DNA from: Eublepharis macularius
Lineage: Eukaryota > Chordata > Lepidosauria > Squamata > Eublepharidae
Assembly (NCBI RefSeq): GCF_028583425.1
Contig: NC_072793.1
Location: forward strand, 99,061,689-99,125,688
Direction: 5' to 3'
DNA: 64,000 nt
Each line of letters starts with the position of its first letter. Position 1 is the first letter of the stretch. Made by a program: the position numbers and the translations under genes. Positions 31,770-43,053 of this stretch are shown in pieces. The notes below the pieces were generated by a model that was not told the DNA's origin, did not search any database, and saw nothing but the letters and a program-made list of their open reading frames with translations.

Positions 31770-34700
31770 GTATGGAGTGTAAAGTATTATCTTGGAATGT
31801 AAATGGACTAAACTCACCGAATAAGAGGAAAAATACTTTTCACTGGCTACTAAAACAAAAATGTGACATTGTTTGTTTGCAAGAGACCCATATCAGAAAG
31901 CAGGATGTAAAATATTTAAAATCTGGAAAACTGGGCAAAGAATTTGTAGCGGCCTCCAACAAGAAAAAAAGAGGAGTGGTGTTGTACATAAAAGAGGAGC
32001 TACAGCCAAAATTTGTTATGAGAGATGTGGAAGCTAGATTTGTAGCAGTGGAATGTATTTGGAATTTAAAGAGAGTGTTGGTAGTCGGACTTTATGCACC
32101 TAACGGTGCAAAAGAAAGCTTCTTTGAGGATTTAAGGAAGCATTTAGACGATCTTGCATATGACCAGATAATTCTTGCTGGAGACTTCAATGGAGTGACA
32201 GACTTGGAACTAGACAAAAAGACTACAACGGCACAAAAGAAAAGAGGACTATTACCAAAGCTTTTTTTTGAGTTGATTCAACAAGAGACTCTTGAAGATG
32301 TATGGAGGAGAGAATATCCTAAAAGCAGACAGTTTACTTTTTATTCTGCAAGGCATTCTACATTATCAAGAATTGATATGATCTGGGCCTCAAAAGACTT
32401 AGCATTATGGACTAAGGAGGTAGAAATAATGCCTATGGTAGGCTCAGATCACAACCCAATTATGTGGAAATTTGGAAAAAGGAGAAAAAGGAAAGCATGG
32501 AGAATAAATGAGGACTTGTTACAGGAAAGAGAGAATATGGAAATATTGAGAAGAGAGACAAAGTTTTTTATACAATACAACGTGAATAAAGAAGTACCAA
32601 CCAATAAAGTTTGGGATGCTTACAAGGCGGTTGTAAGGGGCATACTAATGGACTTAAATGGTAGAGCAAGAAAGAAGAAAGAGGAGAAAAGACAAGAGAT
32701 TGAGGAGAAAATAAAAGCCAAAGAAATACAGCTAAAAAAGAGACCAAGGAAAAAGAAGGTATACCAGGAAATTAAAATACTTCAAGAACAGCTAACAGCA
32801 ATGAGCAATAAAGAATTGGAGTGGAATTTCAAAAGACTGAATCAAAAAGCGTTTGAGGGTGCTAATAAACCTGGGAAGTACCTGGCATGGCAATTGAAGA
32901 AGAAAAGGGAAAAGAAGATAATAAATAAAATTTGCGAAGATAACAAAACGTATTTGGAGCAGGCTACCATTAGTAGAGCCTTTTATAAATTTTACGCTAA
33001 GCTGTATAATAAAAAAGAAGTAAACAAAGAATCAATAGCGTCATATTTGGAGAAAACCAAACTTCCAGAAATCTCGGAAGCTTGGAGAAATAAGTTGAAT
33101 AGTGAAGTAACTGATGAGGAAATAAGTAAGGCAATACAATCTGCAAATCTAGGAAAGGCGCCAGGGCCAGATGGACTTACGGCTAAATTCTATAAGACAA
33201 TGGCTAATGAACTGGCACCATTCCTAAAAGAGGTGATGAATGGGGTTTTAAGGGATCAAAGGATTCCAGAAACTTGGAGTGAAGCGAATATATCATTGAT
33301 CCCAAAAGAGGGCCAAGACCTGACTAATGTGAAAAATTATAGACCTATATCGCTACTCAACAATGACTATAAAATTTTTGCGAAGATATTGGCGGAGAGA
33401 TTGAAGGGGTGGCTCTCGGAAGTCATAGAGGAGGAACAAGCAGGCTTTTTGCCAGACAGACAAATAAGAGACAACTTAAGGACAGTGATCAATGCTATTG
33501 AATATTATGACAAGCGTTGTGACAAAGAGGTTGGTTTCTTCTTTGTAGACGCTGAAAAAGCGTTTGACAATTTAAACTGGGACTTTATGTTTGCCACTAT
33601 GGAAAAGCTACAATTGGGAGAAAGATTCATCAGAGCAATTAAGGAAATTTATAGAGACCAGACTGCAGCAATCGTGGTGAATGATGAATTGACCAAGAAA
33701 TTGACGATAAGTAAAGGAACAAGACAAGGTTGCCCGTTATCTCCATTGTTGTTCATTTTAGTATTGGAGATTCTGATGATACAAATACGTCAAGATGATG
33801 AAATTCGTGGAATAAAAATAAAGGACTATTCATACAAGGTCAGAGCATTTGCGGATGACATAATGTTAATTGTAGAGGACCCATTGGAGAACATGCCAAG
33901 AGTGATAGATAAGATCAAGGAGTTTGGAGACTTGGCAGGTTTCTTCATTAACAAAAAGAAGTCAAAGATATTATGCAAAAATATGACTAAGCAGAAACAA
34001 CAATTGTTAATGGAAACAACGGATTGTGAAGTAACAAGTAAAGTGAAATATTTGGGAGTCGAATTAACTGCAAAGAACATAGATCTATTCAAAAACAATT
34101 ATGAAAAACTATGGACTCAGATAGAGAGAGACTTGATTAAATGGAATAGATTGAATTTGTCATGGTTGGGCAGGATTGCAGCAGTTAAGATGAATGTGTT
34201 ACCAAGAGTAATGTTTTTGCTACAGACAATACCAATCATCAGAGACTCCAAACAATTTGAAAAATGGCAGAGGAAAATATCAGATTTTGTTTGGGCAGGC
34301 AAGAAGCCTCGAGTGAAAGTGAAAGTTTTACAAGATGCAAAGGAAAGAGGCGGAATGCAACTGCCCAATCTGAGACTTTATCATGATGCAATCTGCCTAG
34401 TTTGGTTGAAAGAATGGATGACATTAAAGAACAAGAAACTATTAGCCCTAGAGGGATATAAAAAAATATTTGGATGGCACGCATATTTATGGCATGACAA
34501 AGTAAAGGTCAACTCGATGTTCCTGCATCACTTTGTTCGGAGAAGTCTATACATAATCTGGAAGAAGTACAGAATTTATCTACAAGAAGGAACCCCTTTG
34601 TGGGTGGTTCCATATGAGGTGATAGACCCGAGAGCTGTTGATAATGAACAACAATGTTTAACGTATAAAGAAATAACTAAAACTGAAGCATCCAAACTTA

Positions 34701-35527
34701 GAATAAAGACACAAGAGGAACTATCACCTAACTACGATTGGTTCCAGTATAGACAGATCAGAGACTTATATAATTCGGACTCTGTAAAGGGAGGTATACG
34801 AATAGAGAATTCGGAACTAGAGCAGACCCTTCTTAAAGAAGATAAGAAAAGAATATCCAAGGTATACCAAGTACTGTTGAAGTGGTATACCGAGGATGAG
34901 ATAGTTAAAACACAAATGGTGAAATGGGCTATAAACTTTAATAAAGAAATAACAATGGAGGCATGGGAATACTTGTGGAAAACTACAATGAAGACAACGA
35001 CATGTATTAATATCAAAGAGAACATTTACAAAATGATCTATCGTTGGTACATGACACCAAAGAAGATTGCGCTAGGGAATTTGAATACTTCTAATAAATG
35101 CTGGAAATGTAAGAAGCATGAGGGCTCCCTCTATCATATGTGGTGGTCGTGTGAGGTAGCCAGGCAGTACTGGGGGGAAATAATAAGAGAAATGAGTGAA
35201 ATTTTACAATTTCAAATTAATAAGAACCCAGAACTCCTGCTACTGAACTTGGGAATGGAGGGAATTCCAGCCCAACACAGGACGTTGATATTTTATATGA
35301 CAGCAGCAGCTAGACTTTTGTATGCGCAAAAATGGAAAGTACAAGAAGTGCCAACTATTGAAGATTGGACTTACAAATTGCTGTATATGGCTGAAATGGA
35401 CAAGATGACAAGAAAACTGAGAGATCTGGACTCAGGGCAGTTCAACACAGACTGGGAGAAGCTGAAACAATACCTGGAGAAGAAATGGGAGGTGGGAGGA
35501 AAACTGTGGCAGTTTGAGAACTACTGA
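31766..35527 (+). CDS. L1 ORF2 protein: APE-type endonuclease and reverse transcriptase (1253 aa)
   Basis: Endonuclease residues 1 to about 235: SWNVNGLN (9-16), QETHI with Glu40, GLYAPN (108-113), AGDFNG with Asp140/Asn142, SRIDMIW (201-207) and catalytic SDH (227-229). RT: SLIPKEG, NYRPISLL, QAGFLPDR, DAEKAFD, GTRQGCPLSPLLF, and FADD at 695-698. The C-terminal cysteine motif is CWKCKKH...HMWWSC (C-x2-C-x8-H-x4-C). The length fits a complete L1 ORF2. The protein nicks DNA and primes reverse transcription at the target. The start overlaps the ORF1 stop; a second ATG lies two codons downstream. All catalytic residues are present. Confidence 0.97.
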   Translation: MSMECKVLSWNVNGLNSPNKRKNTFHWLLKQKCDIVCLQETHIRKQDVKYLKSGKLGKEFVAASNKKKRGVVLYIKEELQPKFVMRDVEARFVAVECIWNLKRVLVVGLYAPNGAKESFFEDLRKHLDDLAYDQIILAGDFNGVTDLELDKKTTTAQKKRGLLPKLFFELIQQETLEDVWRREYPKSRQFTFYSARHSTLSRIDMIWASKDLALWTKEVEIMPMVGSDHNPIMWKFGKRRKRKAWRINEDLLQERENMEILRRETKFFIQYNVNKEVPTNKVWDAYKAVVRGILMDLNGRARKKKEEKRQEIEEKIKAKEIQLKKRPRKKKVYQEIKILQEQLTAMSNKELEWNFKRLNQKAFEGANKPGKYLAWQLKKKREKKIINKICEDNKTYLEQATISRAFYKFYAKLYNKKEVNKESIASYLEKTKLPEISEAWRNKLNSEVTDEEISKAIQSANLGKAPGPDGLTAKFYKTMANELAPFLKEVMNGVLRDQRIPETWSEANISLIPKEGQDLTNVKNYRPISLLNNDYKIFAKILAERLKGWLSEVIEEEQAGFLPDRQIRDNLRTVINAIEYYDKRCDKEVGFFFVDAEKAFDNLNWDFMFATMEKLQLGERFIRAIKEIYRDQTAAIVVNDELTKKLTISKGTRQGCPLSPLLFILVLEILMIQIRQDDEIRGIKIKDYSYKVRAFADDIMLIVEDPLENMPRVIDKIKEFGDLAGFFINKKKSKILCKNMTKQKQQLLMETTDCEVTSKVKYLGVELTAKNIDLFKNNYEKLWTQIERDLIKWNRLNLSWLGRIAAVKMNVLPRVMFLLQTIPIIRDSKQFEKWQRKISDFVWAGKKPRVKVKVLQDAKERGGMQLPNLRLYHDAICLVWLKEWMTLKNKKLLALEGYKKIFGWHAYLWHDKVKVNSMFLHHFVRRSLYIIWKKYRIYLQEGTPLWVVPYEVIDPRAVDNEQQCLTYKEITKTEASKLRIKTQEELSPNYDWFQYRQIRDLYNSDSVKGGIRIENSELEQTLLKEDKKRISKVYQVLLKWYTEDEIVKTQMVKWAINFNKEITMEAWEYLWKTTMKTTTCINIKENIYKMIYRWYMTPKKIALGNLNTSNKCWKCKKHEGSLYHMWWSCEVARQYWGEIIREMSEILQFQINKNPELLLLNLGMEGIPAQHRTLIFYMTAAARLLYAQKWKVQEVPTIEDWTYKLLYMAEMDKMTRKLRDLDSGQFNTDWEKLKQYLEKKWEVGGKLWQFENY

Positions 35528-36200
35528 AGTATTGAAGTAGAGGGGGGAGACTTTACCGGGGGGAGAAGAGATAAATGTGAATTAATAAGCAGTCAGATTA
35601 ATAGATTGACATATATATAGATATATATAGGTTAACAAACAGAACATAGAGAAAATAATTAATTATAAGGACTAAATATAAGGAGCGATTAACTAACAAT
35701 ATTTTCTTTTTTTCTGATAAGTTTTGTACCAAACTGAATGTCTGAAGATATAGATGGGTCAAATTGATTGACTACGTGAGGAGAGATATATAGAACTATT
35801 ATAAAAAGATAGAATGAGTAATATATATAGAGAATAAGTCAAATTGTTTGATATAAACGAATGTATGATCTATATGGTTTATGATATATAGAAATATCTG
35901 AAATTGAAAAATTGGGATAAATTGTTTATCTAAGATGGAAACAAAGACTTACAGTTTGGGCATATAATGTTAAAAATAGTTAAGGATGTACTGCTTAGAA
36001 TAATGGAGAATATATATTTGTTTTAGATAGAGGAAGCTAATAAAAGTAAGGGAAAGGGGACAAAGGGTTGGAAAGCTGTTGGAAGTCAACAAAAAGGGGG
36101 GGAAAGGGAGGGGGTTAGAGATGAAAAAATTGGGGAAAATTGAATGTAAATGTGGAAATAATGGATTCTAACCCAATAAAAATTTTTCAAAAAAAAAAAA
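35528..36200 (+). other. L1 3' UTR with G-rich tract, AATAAA and A-tail
   Basis: AT-rich 3' UTR with several atatata runs, a polypurine block (ggggggaaagggaggggg at about 36096-36115) that could form a quadruplex, and AATAAA at 36175-36180 about 10 bp before the A-tail. G-rich 3' UTR tracts are typical of L1. Confidence 0.85.
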
Positions 36201-36218
36201 AACAATTAAGGTATTACT

Positions 36219-37223
36219 CATTTAGCACAGGACAGAGATGGCTTTCATGACTGGATTAACAGTATATTAGAAAGACTGTATGAAGCAGCAATAATAAGTG
36301 GATAACTGGCTGAGTCTGTACCAGATTTAAAGACACAGCCAAATCAAAACAGATAAAATACGGTTCCACGCATGTATGTACTTAGGCTGTGGAATGTGCT
36401 AGAACAAGAGCTTTTGAACAACACTGTTGTCACAGATACAGGGTACCTTTGCCTCAACCCAGTTGAGGGGAAGAGCCGCATGCTTTCCTGTAGGCCTGTT
36501 TCACACAGATTACAAAACTGGCAATGAAAGAAAGTCTCACAATTGCCCAGGTAGGCTGCCACCAGTCCCTTTAGCTATCCAAAGGCAGAGGAGTAAAGGG
36601 ACAAAGCTCCAAGCCTATTAGGGAATTAACAGAGCAGAAGTCTACCCTGCAAGGGTGGTTCGCAAGTAGAGTTCACAAAACAGAATGTTATTATGGTAGC
36701 GGTTCATGAGCTTCACAAAGTGAGTTCAATGAAGTGATTTATAGCTTTGAGGCTTCAGAGTCAAAAGAACCCACACAGAAATAAAATGTAATTATTTATT
36801 AATTAAGTGCAAGGTTATATAAAATCACAAGACAGAATGTGAGGATAAAACAAAAAGCCTAAAGCATGTAATCACTTGCTAGTACATATCACAGTAATCC
36901 CAAAGGAGGCAAAACAAGATGTTGTCAAAAGTGCAGAAACCATAGTCTTTTGTCAAAAGTCGAAACAGCTAGGCCACACAGCAAAATGAATAGATCGGTG
37001 CTTCAGCATCCATCTCAGAGTTTGAGTCGAAAATGAAGCCATAGATATAGTTGTTGATACTGAAACCCACCAAAACCTTAAGGCTCCATTAATGAGTAAG
37101 CAGTAGCACTTTTATGCAGGCCCGTTAGCCAATCAGGTACCAAATGCTGATGTCACCTGAAAAGGAGGTCCGTACGTGCGGCGGGAGAAGTGCAACGAGT
37201 CTGCAGTCCTTGGCCCACTCACT
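36219..37223. other. Unassigned non-coding DNA
   Basis: No gene or recognised repeat. aaataaaatgtaattattta near 36780 could be the edge of an old retroelement, but nothing supports it further. Confidence 0.35.
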
Positions 37224-37356
37224 CAGGGCCAAGCTACAAGTGACGAATGACACTTGAACAGCAAGTGGATCGAGTGGAGCGCAAGTGGAGGGCAAGTGAA
37301 CAGGGAGAAATACACTTGCCGTTCAAGTGTCATTCATCATGTGTAGCTTGGCCCTC
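37224..37356. mobile_element. GGGCCAAGCTACA foldback MITE, copy 1
   Basis: Near-perfect palindrome: left arm cagggccaagctacaagtga then cgaatgacacttgaac; right arm gttcaagtgtcattcatcat then gtgtagcttggccct. The loop carries alternating cttgc/gcaag motifs. A same-type copy lies 400 bp downstream. Confidence 0.85.
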
Positions 37357-37752
37357 AGTCCTGCAGGCGTAAATTGTTTGGTAATTAGTTCAAGGAGAAC
37401 ACAGCTATGGAGGCTCCACTAACTGCTAATGAGCTGAAGAGACTTATCTTATCACAAGGACACCAGGAGCTGAGAGTGTGAAAGCAGCTCCTTCCCAGGG
37501 AGGCCTCTTAGCAAGAAAAGGGAGGAGTGTAGAGGAAGGAATTTTCCTAGCAAACGGCTTGTACAGACAGGAAGCCTCTGAATCAAAGTTTCAAAAAAGA
37601 TGGCTTCTGTATAAATTAGAACATGGCATTTTTCTTCATAACTGTACAATTAGTTAGCACTACTATGTGCTAGAACAGTTTTTCAATTTTTTTTCTCTGA
37701 GCCTTCTTACATGAGAAGGAAAAAACTGTTCAGCCTTCTCAAAAGTAGAGAC
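37357..37752. other. Unassigned non-coding DNA between two MITE copies
   Basis: No gene or repeat recognised. Confidence 0.4.
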
Positions 37753-37875
37753 TCAGGGCCAAGCTACACATGACGAATGACACTTGAATGGCAAGTGTAT
37801 TTCTCCCTGTTCACTTGCCCTCCACTCAATCCACTTGCCGTTCAAGTGTCATTCGTCATGTGTAGCTTGGCCCTG
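37753..37875. mobile_element. GGGCCAAGCTACA foldback MITE, copy 2
   Basis: cagggccaagctacacatga ... catgtgtagcttggccctg with the same interior as copy 1 but with the loop inverted (tttctccctgttcacttgcc here, cagggagaaatacacttgcc there), as expected if palindromic elements insert in either direction. Confidence 0.85.
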
Positions 37876-38097
37876 TGATTTCTTTTCCCTGTGTACTCAT
37901 GTGACCGCCACAATGGTTTTTTTAGCCACTGGTTTTCAAGGAATGTTACCTTAAGATTTTAACAAAGGATGTTGCCTTTAGATGTTGCAAGTCCATGTTA
38001 TCATCCTAAAAATAGATGGAATGGTCCTGGGAAGATGCCTTTTGCGAATTCAGAAGAAAAGCATAAACAGGCATAGCAGCTGTAGAAAACAGCAACA

Positions 38098-38185
38098 GTA
38101 GCACCAATAAGACTAACAAAATTTGTGATAGGGTGCGAGCTTTTGTGAGTAACAGCTCAGTTCTTCTTCAGCACAGTGGCTTGTT
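38098..38185 (+). repeat. AGTAGCACC-type retroposed repeat, fragment
   Basis: cagtagcaccaataagacta, acaaaatttgtgataggg and gcttttgtgagtaacagctc match copies at 63215-63390 and (inverted) 63780-63915. Confidence 0.7.
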
Positions 38186-38531
38186 TACCTTAAAATGGTC
38201 ATGGGAATAGCCTCTAAGACAAAACTAAGCTGTCATCATTGCTTACTCTCTTATCTTTGGTGTAAATGCAGATTGAAACAGAATTGTACAAGTGTTCTTT
38301 AGGGAAAGATAAAATTTACAGGAAAAGACATCTCTGAGTGATTTTGCCACTTCAAAGATGGTTATTCCTGTAGAATGAACCATTGATCTTGATCATGGCT
38401 CTGAATACTCAATGGCCTTTCACTGTTAGATTTTTGTTATCTGTCAGAATTGATTGTCTCCAGTACTTTGTTGACTGACAATGATGGCTCTAGGAGGAAG
38501 CTCCAGCAAAGTCTCAGGTTTCCCTTTAACT
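38186..38531. other. Unassigned non-coding DNA
   Basis: No gene or repeat recognised. Confidence 0.4.
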
Positions 38532-38790
38532 AGTAGGGCTGCCAATCCCCAGCCTGGGGCGGGGGATCCCCTGTTCCCACCTCCTTCCCCCTGACCACAC
38601 ACACTTACCTGGCCAGCAGGGGGGGCGCACCCCCCGGGATGCTTCCCCCGGTGGCGTGGCAAGCTACTGGGCAGTGTAGCATGCCCCCGTGCCCCGCGAT
38701 GGGCCCATTTCCAGTTGAATCGAGCCCACAGGAGGCAATTCAGCCCTTTGGCAAGTGCAGGAGCACACGCCGTGTCAAGCTATGGATGAC
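38532..38790 (+). repeat. GC-rich dispersed repeat, copy 3
   Basis: gctgccaatccccagcctgg, ggcgggggatcccctgttcc and cttacctggccagcaggggg align with 15437 and 27493. Here it extends further into a CpG-containing tail. Confidence 0.6.
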
Positions 38791-39299
38791 AGGCTATGGC
38801 AGATAGACCCCTGTACCATTACAGCAAGAATCCAGGTTCTTGGCTGAAAGGTTTTATTCAGGAATCAGATCATTCCCACAGATATGTCCATAGGATTACT
38901 CAGAAGCAAGGTAAGCAACTGAGCAGTAACAGCAGTTTGACAGGAATACTCAAGAAGACGTGTGAAAATCATTCTATTATAGAGCACAATTATTCCTTTC
39001 TGCCTCCCAATAGTAAAACATAACTTTTGGCATTCCCAGTCCTGGGAACTTCTCACATATTTTACCTATCAAGTCTAGACATTAAGAAGTCATGAGATTA
39101 CAGCTGAAACACAGTAATTCATGGGAGCGAGCAGTGTGCAAGGTCAGAAGCACTGAGAGCTTCAAAGCATTAGATAAGACACCTGCAGCTTCAGAGAGCC
39201 CATGAAAGCAAGTTCTGGTATTAGCAATATGACATTAGGGTACAGCAACAGCAATGGTTCAAAATATCAGGTCAGCATTAGACAATGGCATGGATGTAT
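38791..39299. other. Unassigned non-coding DNA
   Basis: aaaggttttattcaggaatc could be a reversed poly(A) signal of an old LTR, but no ends or genes were found. Confidence 0.3.
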
Positions 39300-39493
39300 G
39301 GGTACAGACATGACACGCTGGGCTGCCCTTTGACCCGTGTGATGACATCACTTCCTGGAAGTGATGTCATCATACACGCCAGGAGCATGCGCACGCTATG
39401 CACATGCACGAGAAGGGATGCTGAAGAGAGCAGAGGGTGAGTACCAGGTTCCCAGTCCCCCACCGGGGGACTAAAGGGACCTGGCAAACCTAA
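39300..39493 (-). repeat. GC-rich dispersed repeat, copy 4, inverted
   Basis: Reverse complement begins ggtttgccaggtccctttag and cccccggtgggggactggga. It contains the palindrome gatgacatcacttcctggaa / gtgatgtcatc near 39342. Confidence 0.55.
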
Positions 39494-42400
39494 TCACTAG
39501 GCCTATCATTCTAGCTTCTTGGCATTTTTGAGACATTTCCAAAAGTTCTGTTGTGATTATAGCTGCCGAGGGTGTTTATGAATCTGAATGTGAACATAAA
39601 GTAAGGGACTCCAAAACATATTTTATGAGCTAATGCATTGTTACAAGAGCTCCCCCACCTGCCCACCTGCTGTTGTCTGGTCAACAACTTTTCCCTTGCA
39701 TGCATCATATCCACTTAATCATAGGCACATAGCTGCTGAGTGCCTAGCTGCACCGACAGTGGGCTACCCATCATGGCCCACTCTGCAAACTGCTCGCCCC
39801 TCAAGACCTACATATCTGAGTACTGTTTAGCTAGCAGCCTCCATACATCCACTGCAGCCTGATGATGTCCTCTGGCCACTTGAGTGCCTCCTCCCACTCA
39901 ATCACTGCTTAGTGGCAGAAATTTTTTTATCTTCAGTGAACTTCCACTGACTGTTCCTCATACTGGAGTGGTGAGGCAAACATACATCTGGAAATAAACT
40001 GACATGTTTGAACTCTGCTTTCTGCTCTTCTCTTGCAGTGTCTCCCTGACTAGGATATTACCAGGCAATTGCATTACTTGCATTGAACATCAGGGAGAGG
40101 AAAGAGGATGGGGGGGGGGAGTGTTTGTTTTCATTAACATCAATTGCATTTTCATGGGGAATTGTGGATGTGGTCCCAGAACATCTACTGGGTGAAAGAT
40201 TTGGGACTCAAATTATTTGCATTTAACACTCCTGCTTTACACGCCCCCCCCCCCAATACACATAGTTACTATCAGAATAAGGTAGGTTTTAAAAATATTC
40301 TACCCTTCACAAGCTTTAATGATTAAGCAGACTAAGTTTGGGTTGGACATGTTTTGCAATTGGTCTTTGGGCTTTTAAAAATTTATAATTTTTTATTTTT
40401 TAAAACTAATAAAGGGGTACAGAAAGGAAAAGAGAAAGGGGGAAAGTTTTAAAAGAAAAAAATGAAGATTATGCATTACAAAGACTGTCAAAATACAATG
40501 ACCATATAACATTTAAAATATAGTTTTAGAGCATACAACTCAAACAAAACTCAGTCTTTAGTTTTTTGATAAACTTGCCAATCATACCTGAATTGCTGTA
40601 CATTGCTGTGCTGTCTTTCAATTGTCTATTTCCAGAAAGTCAGACTTGGCAGGTGCCCATCTGCCTGAACCATTGTCTTCCCTGTGAAACACAAGGATTT
40701 GTTAAGCTTTTCAGGGGGGGGGGGAATACTCCTTTGAGGACTGTGTTTACTATTGTATCTAATTCTGAACCAAGCCACAGAACATAGATCAGAAAATCCT
40801 CACAATGGGGACCATGGACAGTCAGGGGGTGTTTTGTACAAGCCTCAGGGCAGCCTCAGGCTTACAGAGAAATATGAAATATTTTTTAATTTAATAGGGG
40901 GGTTAGAAAAATGAGGATCATGACATTTGCCATAGTTCCCATCTATGCTGGAATAGAAGGAGTAAAATCCCAAATACAATGATGTCTGGAGTCCAGCTGG
41001 AACAAGCCGAGTAGTGTGAACAGTTTCTCATATATTAAATCTGCATGCAAAAATCTGCAATTCGAGATTCAGAATTCAGCATAATACCTGACCTGCATCA
41101 GTGTTAATCAGTTCACAAAGGGATGGTTTGGGAATTTCAGACTTGTGCACAGGCCTACATATTCAAAATTTTGTAATAAAACCTGGATTTCAGCCAGACA
41201 TTTTTAAAAATAAAATGCCAGATATTTACACTTTCAAACATTGTCCTCATGATGAATAGAAATGAGTTTTTCATATTTCGTTTGAGCTTAGATATTTCAA
41301 TATCTTAACTGGATGGGAAGCAAAATATGTGAGGAAATTCTCACAGAGAATCTCCAAAATCTGATTTACAATCTGACAGTTCAAATCTTAATAACTAAAT
41401 GTTAAATTTTAAACATTTTCAGATTTAAAATAACTGTATCATATCATGCAAATTTTATTTAATGTCTAGTTTCTTAGTTCTATGGATAGATTTGGTAGAG
41501 ATTCCAGTCTGAAAAGACACACATTAAAAACAACAGCATGTCTGTCTCTCATTCTCCTTTCATGTGACTAGCTCTGAAATAGCTATTTAAAGGTAATTTT
41601 ATTTAATTGCAACTTTTTATGGCTCTTCTATATTTAACTGCGGTTGTTGCAGTAATAACTTCAGCAATTTATTTTAAGATAGTAACCTTGGCTTGCTTAT
41701 TATGATAGCTTCTGTGGCAGCCATTCTCAGCCTAGAGCAAACAAAAGCTTCACAGTACTGCTAAAGTTCATTCATCCATTCTTTTCCTAATGTTCTGTTA
41801 TTCTTTTTCTGCCTGTTGTAGGGTTGCAGGCCTTGGAAACAAGATTCCTGCTCATGCCTCCATAGCATAATCTTTTTTTTCCAGCCCACTGAAAGCAGGG
41901 AGAAAAATCTCTTTAGTGCCTCTCTTGTCCATTTTTTTAAAGCCATTCAATCCAAAGAGTTCTCCAATACTGCTGATGTCCATCAAATAGGAGATTATGG
42001 TAGAACCTTGTCAGGCAAGGTCAATATGTTAACTGTGAAGTTTCAGAATGCCAGCCACATCCACTGACTCTGCTAACAAACAAGTGGGATTGAGTTTGAC
42101 TCAATACCAAGAGAAGGCATAATCCTTGCCTTTGGCAGAGATGTGGCTGCCTAAAATATTAGCAGGCATTTATAAAAGCATCTATTCTAGGACACTGACC
42201 TCTGATGTACTCATGTAATTTGACACGTAGTGGAGGATACATCCCTGGTGTATTTGACCCTCAGTGCCTAGAAGGCCTGATTTCCCAAGGGATCTGTTCA
42301 GCCTCTTGGGAAATGATGGGGCTAAAATACTAGTACAAATAACTACACATCCGTCAATGGAGTTGCATGCTAGATCAGTCTCCACTTGGTTCACTGGCCA

Positions 42401-42820
42401 TGCTCTTTGGCCACTTACAACAGTATAACAAGGAAAAGAACTGATCTCCAGTTCCTTATGTTATGAAACATTTCACTTGATAAACTATGTATCAAGCTAC
42501 TTTTAAAAGCATAGAGAGGACCAGTTTTTTATTTTTTAAAAAAAGTGATGACTCTGTTCTCAGTTGCACTCCATTGGCTGCTGTGAAGTTATTCTGATGA
42601 GTATTTTGGCTCATCACTTTCCAAGATTCCTAGAGGCTGAGTAGGGCCTTTGGGAAATGTGACCTTCCCAGAAAAAAAGAAGGCAAATCTACTGCCGAAA
42701 GCAGGGGTCCCCAAGATGGTGCCCAAGGGCACAATTATGCCCATTGACAACTTTTGTGGTGCCTGCCAAGTGTTTTTAGAAAATTATTGAGTTTTTTTGG
42801 AAAATATGGCTTCAGATTGA
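39494..42820. other. Unassigned non-coding DNA, 3.3 kb
   Basis: AT-rich, only short frames, homopolymer runs of G or C near 40110, 40240 and 40711. No gene or recognised repeat. Confidence 0.4.
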
Positions 42821-42824
42821 CCTA

Positions 42825-43053
42825 GGGTTGCCAGCTTCCAGGTAGTGGCTGGAGATCCCCCGGAATTACAACTGGTCTCCAGGCCACAGAGATCAGTTCA
42901 CCTGGAGAAAATGGCTACTTTTGGGGGTGGACTCTATGGAATTATGGCATGCCAAGGTCCTTTCCCTCCCCAAACCCCACTTTCTCCAGGTTTCTCCAGG
43001 TTTCACCCCCCATATCTGCAGGAATTTCCCAACTTGGAGCTGGCAACCCTAGA
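42825..43053 (-). repeat. Squamate-type dispersed repeat (family A), minus strand
   Basis: Full-looking copy: agggttgccagcttccaggt, ggagatcccccggaattaca, gatcagttcacctggagaaa, cccaaaccccactttctcca, ending aatttcccaacttggagc then tggcaaccct. It is the reverse complement of 16855-17075. Confidence 0.75.

Larger units (their letters stand above)
30046..36218 (+). mobile_element. Full-length L1 LINE with 18-bp target duplication
   Basis: The element body is 30064-36200 (about 6.14 kb), flanked by aacaattaaggtattact at 30046-30063 and 36201-36218. It has a 911-bp 5' UTR, intact ORF1, intact ORF2, a 3' UTR with a G-rich polypurine tract, AATAAA at 36175-36180 and an A-tail. A full 5' end, both frames open and a perfect duplication mean a recent insertion that may still be competent to retrotranspose. 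Confidence 0.96.

Noticed and set aside
37060..37220. Promoter or CpG island near cgtacgtgcggcgggag
   Set aside because: Only a handful of CpGs, no exon nearby and no supporting structure.
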